Positions 15,534 through 23,832 are shown, counted from the stretch's first letter. The stretch: 28,943 bases of DNA from AC-69 sp044869895 (GCA_044869895.1 JBIOXZ010000015.1:1-28943); one strand, 5' to 3'. Program-made: numbers and translations. Notes: generated from the letters alone by a model not told the origin.

Positions 15534-17165
15534 AGGGCGACGGTACCGGTTCGTGATGGGCATCCGACGGTCCCGGCCGAACGCCTTCGGCGTGATCTTG
15601 ACCCCCGGGGGAGCCTGCCGCCGCTTGTACTCGGCCCCGTCGATCCAGCTCACCACCCGATCGACGAGGTCACGGTCGAACCCGGCGGCCACGATGTCCT
15701 CCGGGGAACGGTCCTCCTCGACGTACGCTTCGATGATCGGGTCGAGCACCTCGTACGGGGGCAGCATGTCCGTGTCCTTCTGGTTCAGCCTGAGCTCCGC
15801 AGAGGGCGGCTTGTCGATGACCCGTTGTGGGATGGGCGGCGCTCCACCCTGGGCGTTTCGCCACTCGACCAGCTCGTACACGAGGGTCTTCGGCACGTCC
15901 TTGATGGGGGCGAACCCGCCGGCCATGTCACCGTACAGCGTCGAGTAGCCCACCGCGTACTCGCTCTTGTTCCCCGTCGCCAGGACCATGGCACCGAACT
16001 TGTTCGACAACGCCATCAACAGGTTGCCGCGGATCCGGGCCTGGAGGTTCTCCTCGGCCACGCCCTCGGTCGTGTCCCGGAACGGGTCCTCCAGCGCCGA
16101 AAGGTAGGACTTGAAGATCTCGTCGATCCGGACATCGTCGATCCGGATGCCCAGGCGCCGGGCAACCTCCAGGGCATCCTCCACGCTCTCGGCCGACGAG
16201 TACGGCGACGGCATCGTCATTGCCCTTACCGCCTGCGCACCGAGGCCGTCCGACGCGACGGCGGCGCTCAGTGCCGAGTCGATCCCGCCCGACAGGCCCA
16301 CCAGCACCTCGGTGAAGCCGTTCTTGCGCACGTAGTCGCCCATCCCCAGGACGAGCGCCCGATAGACCTCCTCCGGCCCCTCGGGCCACCGGCGGGCCTC
16401 ACCTTCGGTGGCAGCGGACCACCGGCCGCCCACTTGCGGCTGGAGGTCCACCACCAGGAGGTCCTCCTCGAACATCGCGGCGCGGTGGGCCAGCTCACCA
16501 TGTGGGGAGACGACCATGCTGCCGCCGTCGAAGATCAGCTCGTCCTGTCCGCCGATCGCGTTCACGTACACGATCCAGGCGCCGGTCTCCAGAGCGCGGT
16601 CCCGGCAGATGTCCAGGCGCTCGGCGATCTTGTGACGGTGATACGGCGAGCCGTTGATGTTCAGCACCAGCGGGACGTGGCCACGGGAGTATTCATCGAA
16701 CGGAGGTCCGGGTGCCCACGCGTCCTCGCACACCGAGATGCCGAGATCCGAGGAGGCGACCTGGACCGTGCACCCGGCCAGGCCCGGCACGAAGTAGCGT
16801 TTCTCGTCGAAGACCCCGTAGTTCGGCAGCTTGACCTTGTGGTAGCGAGCCTCGACTGCCCCTCCGTGGAGGAGCGCCGCGGCGTTGTGGATCCCTGCGT
16901 CGCTTCGGTCCACGAATCCGGTGATTACGGCACACCCACCGGCCGACCGCCGAGCCAGCTCCTCGAGCGCCTCCAGGTTTTCGTCGACGAACGTCCGCCG
17001 AAGCACCAGGTCCTCGGGCGGGTAGCCGGTGATCGCGAGCTCCGGGAAGCAGATCAGATCGGCGCCCGCCTCCGTGGCCCGGGCCGCCCAGGCGGACATG
17101 GTGTCGACGTTTCCGTCGAGATCGCCGACCGTCGTGTTGATCTGGCCGAGTGCGATGCGAACCAT
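15525..17165 (-). CDS. nadE: Glutamine-dependent NAD+ synthetase
   Basis: 546 residues, two domains. The N-terminal nitrilase-type glutaminase has its triad visible: Glu42 (CFPELAITGY), Lys110 (YHKVKLPNYGVFDE) and Cys146 (ISVCEDAW). The C-terminal ATP-dependent synthetase has the P-loop LVGLSGGIDSAL and TGNKSEYAVGYSTLYGDMAGG. It converts deamido-NAD+ to NAD+ using ammonia channelled from glutamine, the last step of NAD synthesis. ATG 17165 is chosen (MVRIALGQIN is the conserved start). A TTG at 17186 extends the frame by seven residues. No Shine-Dalgarno is present, but TACGCT (17177-17172) ends six bases before the ATG, fitting leaderless initiation. Confidence 0.96.
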   Translation of the reverse strand: MVRIALGQINTTVGDLDGNVDTMSAWAARATEAGADLICFPELAITGYPPEDLVLRRTFVDENLEALEELARRSAGGCAVITGFVDRSDAGIHNAAALLHGGAVEARYHKVKLPNYGVFDEKRYFVPGLAGCTVQVASSDLGISVCEDAWAPGPPFDEYSRGHVPLVLNINGSPYHRHKIAERLDICRDRALETGAWIVYVNAIGGQDELIFDGGSMVVSPHGELAHRAAMFEEDLLVVDLQPQVGGRWSAATEGEARRWPEGPEEVYRALVLGMGDYVRKNGFTEVLVGLSGGIDSALSAAVASDGLGAQAVRAMTMPSPYSSAESVEDALEVARRLGIRIDDVRIDEIFKSYLSALEDPFRDTTEGVAEENLQARIRGNLLMALSNKFGAMVLATGNKSEYAVGYSTLYGDMAGGFAPIKDVPKTLVYELVEWRNAQGGAPPIPQRVIDKPPSAELRLNQKDTDMLPPYEVLDPIIEAYVEEDRSPEDIVAAGFDRDLVDRVVSWIDGAEYKRRQAPPGVKITPKAFGRDRRMPITNRYRRPPR

Positions 17166-17216
17166 GGAGAGAGCGTAACCGGGCAAGCCAGGAGGTGAAC
17201 GCCCGCTCGAAGCTGC

Positions 17217-17684
17217 TTACTCCATGCCGCCGATATCCAGGTTGTACGCCTCCCAGACCAGGTCCGCGCCCCGCTGTCGATGCTTCACGATCTTGCCGAG
17301 CAATCGTTGGGCGTCGTCTCGTACCTCGTCCAGCGGCCAGTCACGCCCGATGATGGTCGAATGCAGGCGCTCGACGAGGTCTGCCGTGGCCGCTCGGAGG
17401 GCCGGATGCTCGGCTCGGAGCCGGTCGACCTGCGATGAAAGTCGGGGTGCCCGGTGAAGGATCTCCTCGTACAGCCCCTCGGGCCGCTCGGTCACCTCGA
17501 TGTGCTCATCGATCGAGTCGAGGAGGATGCTCAGCCGTTTGACGACGTTGCCCGTCCAGGTGTCCAGCCGGCCGGTGGCGGGGCTGGAGATGCCCCGCTC
17601 CACGTCGACGAGCGCGTGATGGAGATCGGCGCGCCGACGAGCGGCCTCCTCGAACGCCCGGGTTGGCTCGAGCTCGTCCCCCAT
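17217..17684 (-). CDS. Conserved helical protein, possibly hemerythrin-like, function unknown
   Basis: 155 residues, predicted all-helical, no membrane segment. Scattered His/Glu residues (DLHHALVDVE, DEHIEVTERPEGLYEE, RAEHPAL, KHRQRGADLVWEAYNLDIGG) recall hemerythrin/DUF-type four-helix proteins, but I cannot assign a complete ligand set. ATG 17684 has AGGAGG at good spacing and a TATAGT box just upstream. It is co-oriented with nadE but 51 bases upstream of its start, and nadE appears to have its own start signal. Confidence 0.75.
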   Translation of the reverse strand: MGDELEPTRAFEEAARRRADLHHALVDVERGISSPATGRLDTWTGNVVKRLSILLDSIDEHIEVTERPEGLYEEILHRAPRLSSQVDRLRAEHPALRAATADLVERLHSTIIGRDWPLDEVRDDAQRLLGKIVKHRQRGADLVWEAYNLDIGGME

Positions 17685-17700
17685 GCCCCTCCTTTCGCCA

Positions 17701-17706
17701 ACTATA
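17701..17706 (-). promoter_or_regulatory. Candidate -10 box for the gene at 17684
   Basis: TATAGT on the minus strand (5 of 6) lies 16 nt before ATG 17684. It would give a leader of roughly ten bases containing the AGGAGG ribosome site. No clear -35 box is present. Confidence 0.45.
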
Positions 17707-17777
17707 GGGTGGTGTCCGGTCCCCGGGCTACCCGACGCGACTGGACGATCATCGATGCCGATGTGCGAGGGCGCCAG

Positions 17778-20700
17778 CTAGGATTGCCCGGTCGGTGCGG
17801 ACGTCGCGGGGTGTGGATCCTGGAGGAGCTTCTGCGCCCTCCGAGCTGACACGACGTTTCCCTTTCGCTCGTAAAGCTCCTGAGCTTCTGCCACGGCCTG
17901 AGCGGCCCGTTCCTGTTGCCCGGCCAACCCGAGGACCTCGGCGAGATCCATCAACGTATCGCCTTGTGAGTTCAGGTCGTCGGAGCGGCGAATGAGGGCA
18001 AGCGCTTCTCCCACGAGCGATTCTGCCTGCTCGAACTCCCCAAGGCGAGCTCTTACCTTGGCGCGCACGCACCGCCATCGGACCTGCGAGGCGATATCGT
18101 CGGCGGATCCCAATTCCTCGCAGGTTTCGCTGTACCTCATGGCTTCGTCGTACCGCCCCTGCTGGTACAGAGCTTCGGCCAGGTCACCCGCGATCGTCGA
18201 GATGTAATTCTTCTCGCCGAGTCCGTGCAAGATCTCGTAGCTGTGACGGAGCTCTCGCTCCGCCGCGACCGCATCTCCGGCCAGCATCTCCACGGTGCCG
18301 GAAACGAGCGCGGCAAGAGCCGCGATGCGCTTCCACCCCAGCTCTTCGAGGTTGGCCTTGACCAGGCCATACAGCTCGCGGGCGCGCTCGAAGTTGCCCC
18401 GCATGGCCTCCAGATGGGCGAGGACGCGGAGGGTATTGGCCTCGCTCTTCCTGTCGGTCCCGGCCCGGCCGAAGATCTCCTCGCAGGTCTTGATGGCGTC
18501 TTCCACCGGCGCGGGTCCGTACTCCGCGCAGACGGCCAGCGATGGTAGGGCGCGAGCCTGCATGACGGCGTCTCCCGCCGCCTCCGCGTGCTGGATCAAT
18601 CGTTGAGCGGCTTGCTCCCCGTCTCCATATCGACAGCCCATCATGTGGATGGACCACAGGAGCCGCCAGGCCCGTGCCAGCCCTTCGTGGTCCTTCTCGG
18701 ACTCGAGGATGGAGATGGACCTCTCGACTTCGGCGATCAACTCATCCTCTGCCCCCATCCCCTCGGCCACAAAGTGCAACTCGAGCCGGACGAGCCGAGC
18801 CGTCGTCTGGAGCCCACGGTCCCCGAGCAAGCCAGCGTCTTCCAGAGCCATGCCCAGGGCCATGTCGGCCATCTGGAACTCCCCTTGCTCCAAAAACGCC
18901 TCGCCGGCCAGCACGAGCAGCCGGGGCCTGCCCGGGTCCAGCTTCGGCAGGAGATACGCCGCACGATGGAAGAGGTTCGCGGCCGCCGGCATGTCCCCTC
19001 GGGCGAGCGCACGGTGCCCCGCCGAGGAGAGCAGGCGCGCTCCGTGGATCCCGAGTTCTCGCCCGTGATCGTCCAACGGACCCAGCTGTGCCAGGATCAG
19101 GAAAGCTTGCTCGAGGTGATAGCCCAGGATCTCCTCGTATTCGCGCATCCGCTCCGGGGCGGTGCGCTCAGCCCAGGACACGAACTTCTCATGGAGCTCT
19201 GCCCGGCGCCGCTTGAGAAGGCCCTGGTAGGCAGCATCCTTGATCAACCCGTGGAGGAACGAATAGCTCTCTTGGCCGGCGAACCCACCCTCGTGGGGCT
19301 GGGTGAACTCCTTCCGGACGAGGCTCGTCAGGCTCGGTCCCACCTGCTCCTTGATCGGATCGGGCACCAGATACTCCACGGCGCCGCGGAAGAAGATCTG
19401 TCCGATCACCGCCCCTCGTTCGATCACCGCTCGGTCCGTTGGGCCCAGTCGGTCGAGTCGCGCCGTCAGCAGCGCACTGATGGTGGGCGGGATGGTGAAT
19501 GCACCCAGATCGGAGACCAGGATCCACTGCTCTCCCGGACCTCGTTGGAGGATCCCGTCGTCGATCAGCATCGACAACATCTGCTCCACGAACAGCGGGT
19601 TGCCTTCCGCCGCCTCGACGATCCGCGCGCGCGCCGCTTCGTTGAGCGCACCCGTTCCGAGGAGGTTGTTCACGACGATGGAGCTCTCTGAGGAGGAGAG
19701 CGGGTCCAACGTGATGGCCTTCGTGTTGACCATCTCCGTCAGCCATTCCGGATGATCCTGTCTCAGTTCCGGCCGAGAGGAACAGAGGATGACGACGCGG
19801 GCATCCCGCGCTGAATCCGCCACGTACCGTAGGAGATCGAGGAACGTCTGCTCCGCCCAATGGATGTCGTCCACCAGCGCGATCAAGGGCCGCTCCGCAG
19901 ACAGGATCTCCAGGAAGCGCCGCGCGGACCAGAACGTCTCCTCCTGGGTGAACACGGCCGTGGACAGCCCGATCGTCGCCGACAGTCGTTCAGCCACGTC
20001 GGCATTGGCCTGACCGAGCAACGCGGTGAGCTTTCCCCGAGCGGCCTCCAGCGAATCGTCGTTCTGGATGCCGGCGGCTCCCCGAACCATCTCGGCGAGC
20101 GGGTAGAACGTGATCCCCTGGCCATACGAGAGGCACCGCCCTCTCAGGGACGCGGTCACGTCGGCGGAGTTGCTCACGAACTCCTGCAACAAGCGCGATT
20201 TCCCGACGCCGGCGGGCCCGAGAACCGTCACCACCTGCGCCCGGCGTTGCTCGATCGCCCTCCCCAGTGCATCCACCAGGACCTGGAGCTCTTCGGTCCG
20301 GCCGACCATCGGGGCGTCCAGGCGGCGGGCCACGCCTTCGCCCCCATTGACCGAGACGAGCCGATACGCGTCGACGGTCTTGGCCTTGCCCTTGAGGGTG
20401 AGGGGCTCGACCGGCTCAACGTCGATGGCGTCTTTCACCAATCGGTAGGTGGACTCGCCGATCAGGATCTCGAGCGCAGGAGCCGCCTGTTCCAGACGGG
20501 CGGCAGTGTTCACTGCGTCGCCCGTGACTAGGCGCTGACCAGCGGTGACGTCGCCGGCGACGACCTCGCCCGTGTTCACGCCAGTTCGGTTCTCGAGGCG
20601 GACTCCCCACCGGATCTCGAGCGTGTCGTTCAGGCCGACAAGGGTCTGCTTCATCTCGTACGCGGCTCGGACCGCTCGCAGGGCGTCGTCTTCGTGGAGC

Positions 20701-20993
20701 ACCGGCAGGCCAAACACCGCCATCACCGCGTCGCCGATGAACTTCTCCACCGTGCCACCGTGGCGCTCGAGGACGGCCTTCATCTCCGAGAAGTAGGCCC
20801 CCAGGACCTCGCGAAGCGCCTCGGTGTCCAGCTTCTCACCCAGGCTGGTTGAGCCTTTGAGGTCGCAGAAGACGATCGTCACGGTCTTCCGGACCTCCTG
20901 CGGAGGAGCCTCTGGCGCTAGCTTCGCTCCACAGATCCCACACAATCGGAATCTGTCTGGGTTCTCCTCACCGCACTGGGGGCAGATCTGCAC
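17778..20993 (-). CDS. Class III nucleotide cyclase fused to AAA ATPase and TPR repeats
   Basis: 1071 residues. An N-terminal zinc ribbon (Cys4, Cys7, Cys18, Cys21) is followed by a class III cyclase domain (about 35-215) with metal Asp44 (VFCDLKGST) and Asp88 (EKFIGDAVMA), Lys84, and NTAAR (Asn162, Arg166). Next is an AAA/STAND-type ATPase with Walker A GPAGVGKS (259-266) and Walker B LIALVDDIHW (Asp375, Asp376). The rest (about 640-1050) is TPR-like helical repeats. This layout is common in actinobacteria, where it probably couples ligand or protein sensing to cAMP output. The second purine-specifying position is not the usual Asp or Thr (the site reads RLVTGDAVN), so substrate and even activity are uncertain. 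GTG 20993 follows TAAACT by six bases, suggesting a leaderless start. Confidence 0.92.
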   Translation of the reverse strand: MQICPQCGEENPDRFRLCGICGAKLAPEAPPQEVRKTVTIVFCDLKGSTSLGEKLDTEALREVLGAYFSEMKAVLERHGGTVEKFIGDAVMAVFGLPVLHEDDALRAVRAAYEMKQTLVGLNDTLEIRWGVRLENRTGVNTGEVVAGDVTAGQRLVTGDAVNTAARLEQAAPALEILIGESTYRLVKDAIDVEPVEPLTLKGKAKTVDAYRLVSVNGGEGVARRLDAPMVGRTEELQVLVDALGRAIEQRRAQVVTVLGPAGVGKSRLLQEFVSNSADVTASLRGRCLSYGQGITFYPLAEMVRGAAGIQNDDSLEAARGKLTALLGQANADVAERLSATIGLSTAVFTQEETFWSARRFLEILSAERPLIALVDDIHWAEQTFLDLLRYVADSARDARVVILCSSRPELRQDHPEWLTEMVNTKAITLDPLSSSESSIVVNNLLGTGALNEAARARIVEAAEGNPLFVEQMLSMLIDDGILQRGPGEQWILVSDLGAFTIPPTISALLTARLDRLGPTDRAVIERGAVIGQIFFRGAVEYLVPDPIKEQVGPSLTSLVRKEFTQPHEGGFAGQESYSFLHGLIKDAAYQGLLKRRRAELHEKFVSWAERTAPERMREYEEILGYHLEQAFLILAQLGPLDDHGRELGIHGARLLSSAGHRALARGDMPAAANLFHRAAYLLPKLDPGRPRLLVLAGEAFLEQGEFQMADMALGMALEDAGLLGDRGLQTTARLVRLELHFVAEGMGAEDELIAEVERSISILESEKDHEGLARAWRLLWSIHMMGCRYGDGEQAAQRLIQHAEAAGDAVMQARALPSLAVCAEYGPAPVEDAIKTCEEIFGRAGTDRKSEANTLRVLAHLEAMRGNFERARELYGLVKANLEELGWKRIAALAALVSGTVEMLAGDAVAAERELRHSYEILHGLGEKNYISTIAGDLAEALYQQGRYDEAMRYSETCEELGSADDIASQVRWRCVRAKVRARLGEFEQAESLVGEALALIRRSDDLNSQGDTLMDLAEVLGLAGQQERAAQAVAEAQELYERKGNVVSARRAQKLLQDPHPATSAPTGQS

Positions 20994-20999
20994 GCGACG

Positions 21000-21005
21000 A
21001 GTTTA
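21000..21005 (-). promoter_or_regulatory. Candidate -10 box for leaderless cyclase mRNA
   Basis: TAAACT on the minus strand ends six bases before GTG 20993. An AGGAGGG lies further upstream, about 19 nt from the start codon, too far to act as its ribosome site. No convincing -35 is visible. Confidence 0.45.
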
Positions 21006-21028
21006 GGGCGACCCTCCTGGACCCTCCA

Positions 21029-21066
21029 TACCCCCAGCGGCACAGTCTGCCCGGCCGCTGGGGGTA
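21029..21066 (-). terminator. Perfect 13-bp hairpin between the secreted-protein and cyclase genes
   Basis: TACCCCCAGCGGC (21029-21041) and its exact reverse complement (21054-21066) enclose a 12-nt loop. It lies just after the stop of the upstream minus-strand gene. No U-tract follows in either direction, so it is a stem-only terminator or an mRNA 3'-end protector; an operator role for the cyclase promoter is also possible. Confidence 0.6.
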
Positions 21067-21084
21067 CCGCTTCCATTCAGCAGG

Positions 21085-22116
21085 CTAATGCCCCCGTGGG
21101 TCTCCGGCGATGGAGCCCGATGGGAGGCTGATCCCCTCGAGCACATCCCCGACCTTGTTGCTCTTGACGAAGGCTCTACAGAAGTACGTGATGGTCCTAC
21201 CGCAGTCGGGCGCCAGCCCGGTGAATTCACCGGGCGCGGTTTGCGTCAAAGGGCTGCTGTCCCACGTGGTGAAAGGCACGAGGGCGGTGATGCAGGGGCG
21301 GTATGACGAGGCCCCTTTGTCCAGGACCATCTGCCGCCACGCCTTCTCGATCCTGACGACAACCAACTTGGTCGCGGCGGTTGTGGCGCGGACCTCGTCC
21401 ACAGTCCACTCGGCCGGAGCGTGGAAGAACGGGTCCGCAAACGTATTCGTGCCGCAGCCTGTTGTGGGGGGGATAAACCCGTTCCCGCCAGCACGCTTGT
21501 CCACGCCGTCGATGCCGACGGAGAGCCCGATGGTCCCACTTCCGCCATTCGTGAGGGACGCGTCCATCAAGTTCCCGAATGAATCGCTGCAGGTGTCGCC
21601 GCTTTCGCATACCGACTTCTGGATCCGAAATACCGCGGAGGTAACCGGAGCGATCCCGGCTTCCTGGACGGTGGCGGTCAGCTGGAAGTAGCCGGGGCTA
21701 CCGATATTCAGCGTGAACGTGGCCGCACCGTCCACTGCTTGAATTGACGTCACGCCGTTCAATCCAGCGAAGGGTGTGATCGAGACCAGGCCAGCGTAGC
21801 TCGTGTCTCGACGGCCGAGAATGTCCTCGACCTCGACGGTCACGCGGACACCACCGGGATCGAGGTCCGTGTTCGTGACGGTCTGGCCCACCCCAGCCTG
21901 ATGTGGGCTGGTATCGGTGTATGAGCCGCTCTTGGCCGGGTCCTCGAATCGGAACGCCAGGTGGCAGCCGGCACCTGCGCCCGCTTGGCCGCATTGGGCC
22001 GCACTGGCAACCTGCGCCCCTGCAACGATGAAGAACGACGACAGAACGACCAGCGAGATCAACAAAGCGAACGGGGTTTGGCCCCGTCCAGACATCCGCA
22101 GGGTGGTTCCACCCAT
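21085..22116 (-). CDS. Secreted protein of unknown family behind a structured leader
   Basis: 343 residues. The N-terminus (GRGQTPFALLISLVVLSSFFIVAGAQVASAAQ as two adjoining parts) is a signal peptide or N-terminal anchor, with likely cleavage after ASA. The mature part is beta-rich, with several Cys (CGQAGAGAGC, CESGDTC, the Cys of TTGC and of PDCG) suggesting disulfides. A middle stretch (VRVTVEVEDILGRRDTSYAGLVSITPF) resembles bacterial Ig-like repeats. I recognise no catalytic motif. ATG 22116 has GAGGAGG seven bases upstream; the frame extends to 22176 but without support. Two tandem structured repeats lie upstream, and the ribosome site can be base-paired, so expression is probably controlled in the leader. 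Confidence 0.8.
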   Translation of the reverse strand: MGGTTLRMSGRGQTPFALLISLVVLSSFFIVAGAQVASAAQCGQAGAGAGCHLAFRFEDPAKSGSYTDTSPHQAGVGQTVTNTDLDPGGVRVTVEVEDILGRRDTSYAGLVSITPFAGLNGVTSIQAVDGAATFTLNIGSPGYFQLTATVQEAGIAPVTSAVFRIQKSVCESGDTCSDSFGNLMDASLTNGGSGTIGLSVGIDGVDKRAGGNGFIPPTTGCGTNTFADPFFHAPAEWTVDEVRATTAATKLVVVRIEKAWRQMVLDKGASSYRPCITALVPFTTWDSSPLTQTAPGEFTGLAPDCGRTITYFCRAFVKSNKVGDVLEGISLPSGSIAGDPRGH

Positions 22117-22121
22117 GAACT

Positions 22122-22171
22122 GCCTCCTCTCGGAAGGCCCTGGGGTCGCTTCAAGAGGCAACCCCCCGGGC
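22122..22171 (-). promoter_or_regulatory. Overlapping leader hairpins, one masking the ribosome binding site
   Basis: Hairpin 1 (22137-22171) pairs GCCC with GGGC and GGGGTTGC with GCGACCCC around an 8-nt loop. Hairpin 2 (22122-22138) pairs GCCTTC with GGAGGC, burying the Shine-Dalgarno of the gene starting at 22116. They share bases 22137-22138, so they compete at that point. This is the geometry of a translation-control expression platform. Folding was done by eye. Confidence 0.5.
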
Positions 22172-22210
22172 CACATTTTTGGACAAGGGCGAGAGCATGA
22201 GGCCCCGGAT

Positions 22211-22256
22211 GGGGGATAGTCAATGCGTTTTCTGCATCATTTGACGTAAGTCCCCT
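22211..22256 (-). repeat. Tandem structured repeat, copy A
   Basis: Read on the minus strand, 46 nt fold as: outer stem GGGGA/UCCCC, internal loop CUUAC versus UA, stem GUCA/UGAC, a 3-nt bulge AAU, stem GAUGC/GCAUU, loop AGAAAAC. It is the copy nearer the secreted-protein gene, about 95 nt from its start codon. It matches no RNA family that I can recall. Confidence 0.75.
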
Positions 22257-22271
22257 GACCCACCCACGAAT

Positions 22272-22315
22272 GGGGGATAGCCAATGCAGGCTGCATCGTT
22301 TGACGTAAGCCCCCC
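22272..22315 (-). repeat. Tandem structured repeat, copy B
   Basis: A direct repeat of copy A, about 60 bp away, 44 nt, differing at four single positions plus the apical loop. The changes keep pairing: outer inner-pair A-U becomes G-U, and stem GUCA/UGAC becomes GUCA/UGGC. The apical stem gains one pair with a shorter GCC loop. The internal loop CUUAC and the bulge are retained (AAC for AAU). Confidence 0.75.
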
Positions 22316-22389
22316 GTGCAGCTTTTGGCACGAGACCCGAACAGGCGTTCGAGTCGCATTCGAATAGCCACGCGGGGCCCGTTGCCACC

Positions 22390-23718
22390 TCAGAGGATGG
22401 GGAGATACCGCTCCAGCTCGAAGGGGGTCACCTGTGACCGGTAATCGTCCCACTCCTCGCGCTTGTTGCGCAGAAGGAACTCGAGCACATGCTCGCCCAG
22501 GCCGTCCCGCAGGACCTTGGACTCCGAGGCCAGCTGGATGGCCTCGTACAGATCCTCGGGCAGGGACCTGATGCCGGCGGCCTTACGCTCTTCGACCGAC
22601 ATCACGTAGATGTTGTTCGAGGCTTCCGGAGGGAGCTCGTACTCGCCCTCGATCCCCGCCAGGCCCGCTGAGAGCATCGCCGCGAACGCCAGGTAGGGGT
22701 TGCAGGCGGGGTCGGGCGATCGATACTCGATGCGGGTCGACTCCTCCTTGCCCTGCTTGTACAGAGGCACACGGACCAGGGCCGAGCGGTTCCGGCGGGC
22801 CCAACAGACGTAGACGGGCGCTTCGTACCCCGGAACCAGGCGCTTGTAGGAGTTCACCCATTGGTTGGTGGCGAGCGTGATCTCGGGGGCGTGCTCCAGG
22901 ATGCCGGCGATGTACCGCTTCGCCACCGTGGACAGGTGGTACTCGTCGGTGGCATCGAAGAACGCGTTGCGATCCCCCTCGAACAGGGACTGGTGCGTGT
23001 GCATCCCACTTCCGTTCACGCCCTTGACCGGCTTCGGCATGAACGTCGCGTAAATCCCGAATTCCTGCGCGACTTCCTTCACCGTGAGCCGGTAGGTCAT
23101 CACGTTGTCGGCCATGGTCAGCGCATCGGCGTACCGAAGGTCGATCTCGTGCTGTGACGGAGCCACCTCGTGGTGCACGTACTCCACCGGGATGCCCATC
23201 GCCTCGAGGTACGCGACGGTTCGCTTCCGCCAATCGGTGGCCACGTCGAGCGGGGTCTCGTCGAAATAGCCTGCCTGGTCAAGGAATTTCGGATCTTCGA
23301 GGCTCCGGAAGTAGAAGTACTCGAGCTCGGGCCCGACGTAGAACGTGAAGCCGAGGTCCGCGGCCCGCTTCAGCTGCTGCTTCAACACGTACCGGGGGTC
23401 GCCCTCGAAGGGTGAGCCATCGGGCACGAACACGTCGCAGAACATCCGAGCCACCTGAGCTTCGGTCTTCCACGGGATGAGCTGAAAGGTCGAGGGGTCC
23501 GGTACGGCCACCATGTCGGATTCCTCGATGCGGGAGAAGCCGTCGATGGACGAGCCGTCGAAGCCCAACCCCTCCGCGAACGCCGCCTCGAGCTCCTGGG
23601 AGGTGATGGTGAAGGCCTTGAGGAACCCCAGCACGTCGGTGAACCACAGCCTGACGAACCGGATGCCACGCTCCTCGATGGTGCGCAGGACATACTCGGC
23701 TTCGGCGGTGAGCGCCAC
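22390..23718 (-). CDS. glnA2: Glutamine synthetase, GlnA2-like (non-adenylylated type)
   Basis: 442 residues, type I glutamine synthetase, the length of mycobacterial GlnA2. Conserved motifs include GFDGSSIDGFSRIEESDM, GPELEYF, HHEVAPSQHEIDLRY, NGSGMHTHQSL, KRLVPGYEAPVYVCWARRNRSALVRVP and EYRSPDPACNPYLAFA. The region that carries the adenylylated NLYDLPPE in GSI-beta enzymes reads NNIYVMSVEERKAAG, so GlnE control is not expected. It condenses glutamate and ammonia with ATP; some paralogues in actinobacteria act on other substrates such as polyamines. GTG 23718 has no good ribosome site but TAGCCT ends six bases before it (leaderless type), with a GlnR-like site upstream. Confidence 0.94.
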   Translation of the reverse strand: MALTAEAEYVLRTIEERGIRFVRLWFTDVLGFLKAFTITSQELEAAFAEGLGFDGSSIDGFSRIEESDMVAVPDPSTFQLIPWKTEAQVARMFCDVFVPDGSPFEGDPRYVLKQQLKRAADLGFTFYVGPELEYFYFRSLEDPKFLDQAGYFDETPLDVATDWRKRTVAYLEAMGIPVEYVHHEVAPSQHEIDLRYADALTMADNVMTYRLTVKEVAQEFGIYATFMPKPVKGVNGSGMHTHQSLFEGDRNAFFDATDEYHLSTVAKRYIAGILEHAPEITLATNQWVNSYKRLVPGYEAPVYVCWARRNRSALVRVPLYKQGKEESTRIEYRSPDPACNPYLAFAAMLSAGLAGIEGEYELPPEASNNIYVMSVEERKAAGIRSLPEDLYEAIQLASESKVLRDGLGEHVLEFLLRNKREEWDDYRSQVTPFELERYLPIL

Positions 23719-23724
23719 GGTCGC

Positions 23725-23767
23725 AGGCTACCTCGCGATGCCATCACACCTGTTACGGCGACGTTAA
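23725..23767 (-). promoter_or_regulatory. glnA2 promoter with GlnR-like box
   Basis: On the minus strand TTAAC-n6-GTAAC (23767-23752) fits the actinobacterial GlnR operator GTNAC-n6-GNAAC at nine of the ten half-site positions counting N as a match. It lies about 22 bp upstream of TAGCCT (23730-23725). That puts it around -34 to -49 for a start at GTG 23718, a normal activator position. It could also serve the divergent small gene. Confidence 0.5.
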
Positions 23768-23832
23768 CTCTCGCGTTCGGCGTGCCGTCCCGGAGTACGC
23801 TGGGCTGCGTGAACCCAGACGGGGAGCCTCGG

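Noticed and set aside
22211..22315. Tandem repeats as a CRISPR array or REP/BIME element
   Set aside because: There are only two copies in direct orientation, the copies differ at paired sites, and the 'spacer' is about 15 bp, too short for CRISPR; no cas genes are present.
22316..22390. tRNA-like or T-arm-like TTCGA sequences after glnA2
   Set aside because: A TTCGA/TCGAA inverted repeat exists, but no acceptor or anticodon arms can be formed around it.
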